From positions 1 to 39,191 of the forward strand of contig JAJYWK010000020.1 of the NCBI GenBank assembly GCA_021791515.1: DNA of 39,191 nt, written 5' to 3'. Source of the stretch: a bacterium. GTDB taxonomy: Bacteria; Patescibacteriota; Doudnabacteria; UBA920. How positions within the stretch are numbered: position 1 is the first letter of the stretch; every line of letters begins with the position of its first letter. The translations under genes were made by a program, and so were the position numbers. The notes under the pieces are model-generated. The model worked only from the letters and a program-made list of their open reading frames with translations, did no database searches and was not told where the DNA came from. Positions 10,291-18,133 of the stretch are shown in pieces.

Positions 10291-10717
10291 GCTCTAAAGC
10301 CTTGCGCACTAATTGTTCTTGTTCTGGCGTCAAAGCTTCGTCATTGTTCTCCAGTTTGGCCTTTACTTCCAGCTTGGTGGCATAAGCCGGATGTCTGGAC
10401 TTCAGCCAGAAGGCAATGGCGGAAAATTCCCTGTCCTTGATGCAGGACAAAAGCTGGGACTCTGCCAAATCATTCATCAGGGCAGTGCCGTCATTAACAG
10501 CCTGTTCCACCGCTTCGGCAAAATTCCTGTCGTCTTTTTTCCACCTGTAGAAAGTCGCCCGGGCAATTCCGACTCTTTCGCAGGCAGCCTGAACGATTGG
10601 CAATTTCTTTAATTGCTCAACCAAAGCTTCTTTCTGCCTGTCTTGCCGCCCTTCCACTGCGCCCTTGCCTTCTTCCGGTTCGGGCAAGGCTTGAATCTCC
10701 GAATTAAGATGCTCCAT
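10202..10717 (-). CDS. Helix-turn-helix protein, probable terminase small subunit
   Basis: IVQAACERVGIARATFYRWKKDDRNF HTH; overlaps the terL start. Confidence 0.7.
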   Translation of the reverse strand: MEHLNSEIQALPEPEEGKGAVEGRQDRQKEALVEQLKKLPIVQAACERVGIARATFYRWKKDDRNFAEAVEQAVNDGTALMNDLAESQLLSCIKDREFSAIAFWLKSRHPAYATKLEVKAKLENNDEALTPEQEQLVRKALELAALGGSDADTSKQSPAGPDKPDGERPQA

Positions 10718-10721
10718 AAGA

Positions 10722-11510
10722 TTATTCCTTTCCTCCCGTGATTTTTACTGCCTTAAACCCGCTAAGATTTTCCCATCTGTTAATGATTGTGGCGCAATAT
10801 TCGGCATCCGCTTCCACGGCAAAGCATCGGCGCTTAGTCTGCTCGCAGGCAATAATCGCGGTACCCGATCCGCAGAAACCGTCAAAAACTATGTCACCGA
10901 CCTTTGTATTGTTTAGAATTAGGCGGCGTATCAAACTGACTGGCTTCATGGTCGGATGCAAAGCGCTTTTGTTCGGCTTTGGGCAAACCAAGACAGATTT
11001 GTCTTTGGCTTTAACGAAAGCGTGGCTGCCATGCCAGCCGTAAATTATCAGTTCGTGCTGGAGCAGATAGTCCTTGCGCCCTATGACCGAATGGTTTTTG
11101 ACCCAAATAAGTAGCTGGGAGAATTTAAAACCCGCCAGCTCCAGGCCGTCCTTTAGCGCAAACAGCATCCGGTCGCAGTTAAATATGTAGGCGCTATTTT
11201 TGGCGGCAAGGTAAGGCGCAATTGCATTGAGCCACTCTTTGGTGAATCTGGCGTAAGACTCTTCTGACACTTCTTCGTCATTGGCAATATCTTTTGCTTT
11301 CTTTACTTTGCTGAATCCCGCCTTGCTTTGGGCATACGCCACGCCATAAGGGGGATCGCAATTGATAGAGATAATCCGCTCGCTGCCGACAAGGCGCTTG
11401 AGCAGTTCCTTGTCGCGGCAATCACCGCAGGCAAGCCTGTGCTCGCCAAGCTTAAAAATATCTCCGGCTTTAATTGAGCTTAACCGGTTTTTGTCCCGTG
11501 AGTTTTGCAT
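10722..11510 (-). CDS. Site-specific DNA methyltransferase (N4/N6 amino-MTase)
   Basis: NCDPPYGVAY and VFDGFCGSGTAIIACEQTKRR. Confidence 0.88.
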   Translation of the reverse strand: MQNSRDKNRLSSIKAGDIFKLGEHRLACGDCRDKELLKRLVGSERIISINCDPPYGVAYAQSKAGFSKVKKAKDIANDEEVSEESYARFTKEWLNAIAPYLAAKNSAYIFNCDRMLFALKDGLELAGFKFSQLLIWVKNHSVIGRKDYLLQHELIIYGWHGSHAFVKAKDKSVLVCPKPNKSALHPTMKPVSLIRRLILNNTKVGDIVFDGFCGSGTAIIACEQTKRRCFAVEADAEYCATIINRWENLSGFKAVKITGGKE

Positions 11511-12765
11511 ATCTATCGAGAGTTAATTGTACGAAGGCTGGCGTGATGTCAGCCATGAATGCCCTGCGCTTTAGTTGGTCGCAGGCGACCATAATTGAGC
11601 CGCTGCCTGAAAAGATATCAAGCACGATGTCGCCGGGCTTGGTGCAGCGGCGCAAGGCTTTTTCGTGCAGGGTCGGCGGCTTTTCCGTGGCATGCGTGTA
11701 TTTGCTGGCAGAAAGCCGCTTGACCAGCCAGATGTTGAGCAAATCTAAAATATCGTCATGCAAGCGGTTGCCCGAGCTGACTTCTTTATTTAAAACTTCG
11801 TTAAGGTTTTTCACGTTTTCGTTAAGGTAGGGCTTGCCGATTACGCCGTAACTGCAAAATTCCGTTACCTTGTTGAACGCGATTTTGGGCGTCGGATTTT
11901 GGTTGTCCTTGATCCAAATACAGGTACGCTTGTTTTGGATATTAAGATAGCCGAAAATCTGCTGGATCAGTCCGGTGTAAATTTCGTCTGACCAGACGAA
12001 GAAATGGCAATCCGGATAACACACGTCCAGAACGTTCTCTATGCAGCCGGACAGGAAGCGCTCATATTCCGCCCGCGAACGGCTGTCCTCCACGGCCTCG
12101 CCGCCGTAGTTGCGTTTACCACCTATGCCTTTGCCGTAATCCAAGGAAATATTATAGACAGGATCCGTATACAGCATGGAAGCATGCTCCTTGCCCATGA
12201 GCTTAAGTACGGTGTTTGGGTCTTGCGAATCTCCGCAAATAATTTTATGCGGACCAAGCTGGAAAACATCCCCGAGCTTGATGTCCGTATCCTTGGCTTT
12301 CTCCAAAGCTTTCTTTACGTCAAAATCATCATCTTCAACCTCAAGCGATTCGTCCCAGATTGAGGACAAATCCGCATTGTCAAAACCGACATCCATTAGC
12401 AAGTTGATGTCGAATTCCTTAAGTTTTTCCCAGTCCCACCGGCCCGTGTTCCGGTTTAAGCGTAAATTAAGTTCACGCTCGCGCTCTTCTTCGGGAATAT
12501 CCACAAACACGCAGGGTACCTCCTTGTGCCCGAGCTGCTTTAGGGCTTCCAGTCGCATATGCCCGCCGATCACGTTATTTTTCCGGCTAGGCGCTCCGTT
12601 AATGATTAAAGGGTCCAGCATACCGTATTTGGAAATGCCGGTTTTGAGCTGATCCATATCGGCCTGTTCCCAGCCTCTTGGATTGTACAAGGCTGGTTTA
12701 AGCAGTTCTATTGGAACCTGAACTATTTGCAAGCCCGCAGGCTTGGTAATTTTAGTAGTTTTCAT
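11470..12765 (-). CDS. ParB N-terminal domain fused to DNA methyltransferase
   Basis: ParB-like YNPRGWEQADMDQLKTGISKYG...VIGGHMRLEALKQLG; MTase YTDPVYNISLDY and VLDIFSGSGSIMVACDQLKRRAF. Confidence 0.85.
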   Translation of the reverse strand: MKTTKITKPAGLQIVQVPIELLKPALYNPRGWEQADMDQLKTGISKYGMLDPLIINGAPSRKNNVIGGHMRLEALKQLGHKEVPCVFVDIPEEERERELNLRLNRNTGRWDWEKLKEFDINLLMDVGFDNADLSSIWDESLEVEDDDFDVKKALEKAKDTDIKLGDVFQLGPHKIICGDSQDPNTVLKLMGKEHASMLYTDPVYNISLDYGKGIGGKRNYGGEAVEDSRSRAEYERFLSGCIENVLDVCYPDCHFFVWSDEIYTGLIQQIFGYLNIQNKRTCIWIKDNQNPTPKIAFNKVTEFCSYGVIGKPYLNENVKNLNEVLNKEVSSGNRLHDDILDLLNIWLVKRLSASKYTHATEKPPTLHEKALRRCTKPGDIVLDIFSGSGSIMVACDQLKRRAFMADITPAFVQLTLDRYAKLTGQKPVKLN

Positions 12766-12815
12766 AGCTAAAGGACTTAATGTTGGGCCACAGCAACATT
12801 ACCTTTTCGCCATTT

Positions 12816-12875
12816 GGGTAAAAAAATACCCGTAACGTCAATTGGTCGATATAAAATCACCAATAATCGTTACGG
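12816..12875 (-). promoter_or_regulatory. Nested inverted repeats in the leader of the ParB-MTase/terminase operon; possible attenuator or operator
   Basis: ccgtaacg(12830-12837)...cgttacgg(12868-12875), inner attggt(12841-12846)/accaat(12859-12864); on minus strand followed by gggtatttttttaccc. Confidence 0.5.
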
Positions 12876-12987
12876 TTTCGCTAAATAAGGGAGGATGTAT
12901 TAATTATAGGTTGTTGTATATGTTGTGTCAATTTGAGAAAGTTATCCACTTTACAGCTTAGATAAAACCATATAAAATAATATAGTT

Positions 12988-13659
12988 ATGACTATCCCAA
13001 GCCGACAGCCATTAACCCCCAAACAGCACAAATTTTACCTTATTCTAAAGGATTATTGGGCTAAATGGGGCAAATCGCCCAGTCTGCCCGAATTACGGGC
13101 ATCGCTTGAAGCTTCATCTTTAAGGTCGGTTTCTCAATATCTTAAGATCCTAGAGCGAAAAGGATATATCCACAGGGCAAAATACCAAAAAAGGTCTATT
13201 CAGCTTGTAGGCGAAGGCCAGTCACCGACCATCCAGTTACCAGTTTTGAGCGCCGCCGGTTGTGATAATGCCAGCATAATTGCTGACCGGCTTTATGACG
13301 AATATATTGACGTAAGCTCGCAGATGTTAAACAGGAAAAATCCCGATAAAGTGGTGGCAATTAAGGCAGTGGGGAATTCCATGGTGGATGCAGGAATAGA
13401 TAACGGCGATTACGTCATCACTGAAATGACGCCGGAAGCCGAAGAAAATGATTTAGTCGTTGCCGTCGTGGACGGGATGGCTGTCATAAAAAAAATCTCC
13501 TTCGCCAATAACGCCGCGATTTTAAATCCGGTTAGTTCCGATAAGTCTTACCGGCCAATTATCGTTCAAAGGAATTTCCAGATTTTCGGCAAGGTTATAA
13601 ATTCCATAAAAATACCAAAACAAATTGAATTTAAATATGTAGATATAATTGATTCTTAA
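12988..13659 (+). CDS. LexA-like repressor (HTH + S24 self-cleaving domain)
   Basis: LexA-like N-term PLTPKQHKFYLILKDYWAKWGKSPSLPELRA; cleavage-like LSAAGCD; GNSMVDAGI (Ser) and DGMAVIKKI (Lys). Confidence 0.88.
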   Translation: MTIPSRQPLTPKQHKFYLILKDYWAKWGKSPSLPELRASLEASSLRSVSQYLKILERKGYIHRAKYQKRSIQLVGEGQSPTIQLPVLSAAGCDNASIIADRLYDEYIDVSSQMLNRKNPDKVVAIKAVGNSMVDAGIDNGDYVITEMTPEAEENDLVVAVVDGMAVIKKISFANNAAILNPVSSDKSYRPIIVQRNFQIFGKVINSIKIPKQIEFKYVDIIDS

Positions 13660-13688
13660 CTGATAGCCATAAAACCTTGACTTCTTTT

Positions 13689-13714
13689 AAAATCAATAAA
13701 TGATTATTGATTTT
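13689..13714 (+). terminator. Intrinsic terminator after lexA-like gene
   Basis: aaaatcaata-aatgat-tattgatttttt. Confidence 0.7.
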
Positions 13715-13799
13715 TTATTTTTAAAATTTAAAATAGCTTTGGGACACCGGCTGTTTCCAATCCTATTCATTAAAACTAGCCGGAGAGACACACAAACCA

Positions 13800-14003
13800 A
13801 TGGCAAAGTATAATCGGAATTCTGGAAAATCTTGGACCAGCCAAGATATTTCCAAATTGCGGGAGTTGGCGAAAGACAACACACCCACCCGGGTTATCGG
13901 CTTGAAGTTGGGCAGGACCGAAGATGCTATTTATAGCAAAGCTTCTCAGGAAGACATTTCTTTGGATCCGACCAATCAGTCGCCTTATAACCGGAGTAAA
14001 TAA
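13800..14003 (+). CDS. Small HTH/SANT-like DNA-binding protein
   Basis: KSWTSQDISKLRELAKDNTPTRVIGLKLGRTEDAIYSKAS. Confidence 0.65.
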   Translation: MAKYNRNSGKSWTSQDISKLRELAKDNTPTRVIGLKLGRTEDAIYSKASQEDISLDPTNQSPYNRSK

Positions 14004-14008
14004 AAAGC

Positions 14009-14038
14009 GGCCTGAGCTAGATTTTTCTAGTTCAGGCC
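14009..14038 (+). terminator. Intrinsic terminator
   Basis: ggcctgagctaga-tttt-tctagttcaggcc. Confidence 0.75.
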
Positions 14039-14069
14039 CTTTGTCCATTGAAAGTATAACATAACCTTT

Positions 14070-14483
14070 ATGGAAAACAAAATTAAGCATCTGGAGTTTA
14101 TCCAGCAGACAATTAATAGGGTGGCTGGCAACTCTTTTTTGCTCAAAGGTTGGAGCGTAACCCTGATTGTTGGCATATTTGCGCTTTCAGCTAAAGATTC
14201 CAATACGCACTACATTTTGCTGGCATATTTTCCCACATTCCTTTTTTGGTTTTTGGACGGCTATTTCCTTCAGCAGGAAAGGCTGTATAGATCGCTCTAT
14301 GACGAAGTCAGAAAAAAAGAGGAAAACCAAATTGATTTTTCCATGAATGCTCAGATTTTCGTGGAAAAAGATAAAAGGAACACATGGCTCGAGTCAACGT
14401 TCTGCTCCAAGACAGTAGCGGCTTCTTACGCCGTGTTGATAACGATCTTATTTGTCGTTATGGTATTCACCATTAATAAATAA
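14070..14483 (+). CDS. Membrane protein with about three TM segments, first gene of the TIR operon
   Basis: Hydrophobic stretches GWSVTLIVGIFAL, YILLAYFPTFLFWFL, SYAVLITILFVVMVF. Confidence 0.75.
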   Translation: MENKIKHLEFIQQTINRVAGNSFLLKGWSVTLIVGIFALSAKDSNTHYILLAYFPTFLFWFLDGYFLQQERLYRSLYDEVRKKEENQIDFSMNAQIFVEKDKRNTWLESTFCSKTVAASYAVLITILFVVMVFTINK

Positions 14484-14487
14484 ATTT

Positions 14488-15126
14488 ATGGCTCATAAAG
14501 TATTTTTTAGTTTTCATTTCAAACGCGACGCTTGGCGTGCCGGACAGGTGCGGAATAGCGACCTACTGGCTGATGAGGATGAATACGGCGTTATTGACGG
14601 TGTTGAATGGGAGAAACTTGAACGCGAAGGTTCAGAAGCAATCAAGCGCTGGATCAACGACCAGCTTAAATATACTTCCGTAACGGTAGTGCTCATTGGG
14701 GCGGAAACCGCGGGCCGCCCGTGGGTCAATTATGAAATTCGCAAGAGCTGGGAGCGCGGAAATGCTATTATCGGTCTCCGTATTCATAACATAAAAAACC
14801 AAGATAGCGAAACTGACATGCCTGGCCCGGATCCTTTAGATTCAATCCAGCTGATTGACGGCACCAAGCTTTCCTCAATCTGCAAAACTTACGACTGGAA
14901 CACAGACGACGGCAGGAAAAATCTTGGGAAATGGGTAGACGAAGCGTTTCAAGCCAGGGAAGAATATACCGGAGAAACAAAATTGAAGGAAGAGGAAGCT
15001 CGAAAGACCCCAAACGCTTCCCCTTCGCAGGCTTTTGCCCCCAGAGCAACTTCTCAAAATTTTCAGACGCAAGGCGCATTCCAGCCTCGCGCTCCGTGGG
15101 GTGATAATGCTAACGGAAGAAGATAA
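14488..15126 (+). CDS. TIR-like (DUF1863/ThsB-like) protein with low-complexity C-terminal tail
   Basis: KVFFSFHFKRDAWRAGQVRNS...VTVVLIGAETAGRPWVNYEIRKSWERGNAIIGLRIHNIK; ORF opens at 14452, ATG 14488. Confidence 0.85.
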   Translation: MAHKVFFSFHFKRDAWRAGQVRNSDLLADEDEYGVIDGVEWEKLEREGSEAIKRWINDQLKYTSVTVVLIGAETAGRPWVNYEIRKSWERGNAIIGLRIHNIKNQDSETDMPGPDPLDSIQLIDGTKLSSICKTYDWNTDDGRKNLGKWVDEAFQAREEYTGETKLKEEEARKTPNASPSQAFAPRATSQNFQTQGAFQPRAPWGDNANGRR

Positions 15127-15808
15127 TAAATGGCTGAGCCGATATTATCCTAATCTTACCGTGGGCCGCGATATAATTTCCGGCACGGTTGAATTTGTCG
15201 CGACCTACAATAAGGAAACAAACCAGTTCCTCATTTTACGGGATGGGATAGCTGATTCGGTCGGTGGCCTTAGGCTGACCGGGAAATTTGGCATTAGAAT
15301 CAAGGAACGGGAGGACAAAACCTTGTCCAAGCTTCCGGCACTGTTTGTGGATGATGTGCAGCCCATTCCGGATCGCCATTTCGGACAAAAAGATTTTAGT
15401 GCCTGCCTTTGCAGCCCCCTCGAAGAAAGTGAATTTTTAATCCCAGAATTTCAATTCAGGAATTATTTTGAACAATTGGTCATTCCCTTTTTATATGGCC
15501 AACTTTTTTATTCGTCTGAAAAGCATTGGCCATGGGATGAATACCAGCATGGCGGCATCGGCTTATTGCAGTCCTATTTTCAAATTGCCGAATTGGTCAC
15601 TGAAAAAATAATTAAAGAATTTTTGTCTTATCTAAAGCAGGACAAAAATTGGAATTTGTATAAAATGGTTTTGTTTTTGCGCAGGCCGTCGAGACAGGGT
15701 TGCCCATGCGGTTCTAATCGCGAATTTAGGGATTGCCACCCAGAAGCCTTGAAAGGACTGGCTAGATTGAAGGCTGATATAAGCAATCTTTCAGTCAATA
15801 TAGATTAA
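15107..15808 (+). CDS. E2/UBC-like candidate domain with C-terminal SEC-C metal-binding motif
   Basis: SGTVEFVATYN...PALFVDDVQPIPDRHFGQKDFSACLCSP...WPWDEYQHGGIGLLQSY (E2-like layout); CPCGSNREFRDCH (SEC-C); ATG 15107 overlaps the TIR stop. Confidence 0.6.
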   Translation: MLTEEDNKWLSRYYPNLTVGRDIISGTVEFVATYNKETNQFLILRDGIADSVGGLRLTGKFGIRIKEREDKTLSKLPALFVDDVQPIPDRHFGQKDFSACLCSPLEESEFLIPEFQFRNYFEQLVIPFLYGQLFYSSEKHWPWDEYQHGGIGLLQSYFQIAELVTEKIIKEFLSYLKQDKNWNLYKMVLFLRRPSRQGCPCGSNREFRDCHPEALKGLARLKADISNLSVNID

Positions 15809-15812
15809 AGAT

Positions 15813-16571
15813 ATGGAAAAAGATGTAATTGCGATTCATATTATGAACCCACAATGGACAATAAAAGCCCAACCGCCCTTAAGAATTTTCAAAGGAGGGC
15901 ACCAAGCGAAAGCTGGCGAATGGTTTTTGGAGGTTCAGCGAGTCTTGTTTGACATTTACCAATCCTTTAAAGCGATAGAAAATTTTATCAATCGCGGTAA
16001 TCAGGATTTGTTTGTAGGAAAAAACAAGACCAAAATTGAGATTTCCGATACGGACAGAACATGGGTTCTTGGTTATGTAATAGATAATGCTTATTTAAGG
16101 ATTGATTCATGCTTAGACAAAATTGCCCAAATGGTACTCGTGCATTATAACCATCCAAATCATGGAGGTGATTTATTGTTGCAACAAAGATGCGGCAAAT
16201 GTCCGCCGTCAACAATGACTGAAAAAAACTGTACTTTTGGATCGCTCGTCAGAACTCTACATGAAAACGGAAGGGACTCAGAAATCGATAATGCTCTTTT
16301 TTCACTGGAAGAAAGCAAAATCTTAGCACAGGCAAAAAAAGCGAGGAACAATATATCACATAGGATTAATAAAAATATTTTTTATCCCGGTCTTGATCCT
16401 TCTATAAAACTAGAAATTTCGGGGGACATCCAGAGGACCACATTTATTTTCGGAGAGAAGTTGCCGTCTATAAACGAGTACCGCCATCTAATTGCCGACG
16501 CTCATAATGAAATAACTCAGCAATTAAATATAATCGGACCAATAATTTTTCCTGCAGCCAAAAATTATTAA
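15813..16571 (+). CDS. HEPN-domain protein (Cthe_2314-like candidate), putative RNase
   Basis: R-x4-H motif in AKKARNNISHRIN, predominantly helical sequence. Confidence 0.6.
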   Translation: MEKDVIAIHIMNPQWTIKAQPPLRIFKGGHQAKAGEWFLEVQRVLFDIYQSFKAIENFINRGNQDLFVGKNKTKIEISDTDRTWVLGYVIDNAYLRIDSCLDKIAQMVLVHYNHPNHGGDLLLQQRCGKCPPSTMTEKNCTFGSLVRTLHENGRDSEIDNALFSLEESKILAQAKKARNNISHRINKNIFYPGLDPSIKLEISGDIQRTTFIFGEKLPSINEYRHLIADAHNEITQQLNIIGPIIFPAAKNY

Positions 16572-16614
16572 AAATGGCAAAAAAATGCTAAAATAAGGCT
16601 AGAAATATACTTTT

Positions 16615-17151
16615 ATGAACAATGAGCATGAATTGGTGGTAAAGCCGCTTATCAAATGGTTTAATAGCCAAAAAGCTAATTGGCAACTTGATTGTCCAAA
16701 ATATCCAACTGCTGCCACTGGATGGGATTTGCAAGCGAGGCGTAAAAATCAGGATCTTTTAATAGAGGCTAAGTACATTACCGGAAGGTTTATTTCTTAT
16801 TTTTCCGGAATGGTATGCGCCCCGATGTCCAATAAAAAGCAGTCGTTCATGAAAAGAAAAAGCCACGGCTGGAACGAGGGGGTTTGCTGGGCTATTGGCA
16901 CGTCGTTTAAAACAAGGGATGTATTTCAAATATTGCTTGATTATCTTTCGAGAAATATAGAATTTTGGATTTTCTACGGTAACCATTTCCGTATGAAGTA
17001 TATATTTTTTATAAGCGACTCAAAAGTTAAAAAAATAAATTGGACAAAACTGATCCAAATAGCTGCTAAATATTTAGATGTTCAAAATCAAAAGAAACTC
17101 AATTTATTAGAGCGAAGGGTCTTGGCAGCTAAACTTATGAAACTAACTTAA
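16615..17151 (+). CDS. PD-(D/E)XK nuclease-like protein
   Basis: TGWDLQARRKNQDLLIEAKYI: D-x(n)-E-x-K core. Confidence 0.6.
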   Translation: MNNEHELVVKPLIKWFNSQKANWQLDCPKYPTAATGWDLQARRKNQDLLIEAKYITGRFISYFSGMVCAPMSNKKQSFMKRKSHGWNEGVCWAIGTSFKTRDVFQILLDYLSRNIEFWIFYGNHFRMKYIFFISDSKVKKINWTKLIQIAAKYLDVQNQKKLNLLERRVLAAKLMKLT

Positions 17152-17157
17152 AATAGT

Positions 17158-18117
17158 ATGCAAAATATTTTTGGTTTTCTATTTCTAGCCTCTTTTGGAG
17201 GATTATGCATAGCGATTTTTAAACCCACTTTGCTTAATCAGTGGCTAAGGCAAAACTGGCCAAAAAAGAAATGGATCTGGACAATGGCAAGCACTGCTTT
17301 TGTCTTTTTTCTTTTAATCGGCTTTACCGCTCCCAACAGATCCGCTGATAAAGTGCCTGACAGCCAACAACGAACTCAGCAGCGCCGACAGGAAGCGCCT
17401 GATAATGTTCCTGCCGAAAGCGACTCTCAACCATCGGTTCAGGAACAGAACAGAACCACCCAACAAAATAATTCCGTCAAAGGCGAATTTTATTCGGTCA
17501 TTAAAGTCGTTGACGGCGACACCATAGCCGTCGACTTGAACGGCAAAAGCGAAACCTTAAGGCTTATCGGCATCAATACCCCGGAAACCGTAGATCCCAG
17601 GAAGTCCGTGGAATGTTTTGGCCGGGAAGCGTCAAACAAAGCCAAGGAGGTATTAACCGGCAAAAAGGTCAGGCTGGAAGCTGATACGGCCTCCGGCGAA
17701 CGGGACAAATACGATCGCTTGCTAAGGTATGTTTTTTTGGAAGACGGCGCCAGCTTTAACAAGCGGATGATTTCCGAGGGTTACGCTTACGAATACACCT
17801 ATAACGGCATTCCTTATAAATACCAGGCAGAGTACAAACAGGCACAGAAGGAAGCTGAAAGCGCCAAGCGTGGTCTTTGGGCAGATAACGCCTGCGTAGT
17901 CCAAACCAACCCCGCTCCCGCACCTTCTCCAATTCCTCCCGCTGACACAGCAACTCCTAAGCCCGCAGTAGTTCCCGGGGTGGACAAGGATTGCAAGGAT
18001 TTTAAAACCCATGCCGAAGCCCAGGCCTACTTTGAAGCCGGCGGCGGCAGTTCGACCAACAATTTTGACAGGCTGGATTCCGACGGTGACGGCATTGCCT
18101 GCGAAAGCTTGCCATAA
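17158..18117 (+). CDS. Membrane-anchored thermonuclease (SNase) with Excalibur calcium-binding domain
   Basis: VVDGDTIAVDLNGKSETLRLIGINTPET...YDRLLRYVF (SNase); DKDCKDFKTHAEAQAYFEAGG...DRLDSDGDGIACE (Excalibur). Confidence 0.93.
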   Translation: MQNIFGFLFLASFGGLCIAIFKPTLLNQWLRQNWPKKKWIWTMASTAFVFFLLIGFTAPNRSADKVPDSQQRTQQRRQEAPDNVPAESDSQPSVQEQNRTTQQNNSVKGEFYSVIKVVDGDTIAVDLNGKSETLRLIGINTPETVDPRKSVECFGREASNKAKEVLTGKKVRLEADTASGERDKYDRLLRYVFLEDGASFNKRMISEGYAYEYTYNGIPYKYQAEYKQAQKEAESAKRGLWADNACVVQTNPAPAPSPIPPADTATPKPAVVPGVDKDCKDFKTHAEAQAYFEAGGGSSTNNFDRLDSDGDGIACESLP

Positions 18118-18133
18118 AAATTAACTAAATTTT

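Noticed and set aside
14768-15079. Minus-strand ORFs over the TIR gene
   Set aside because: Antisense to a clear TIR-like coding region.
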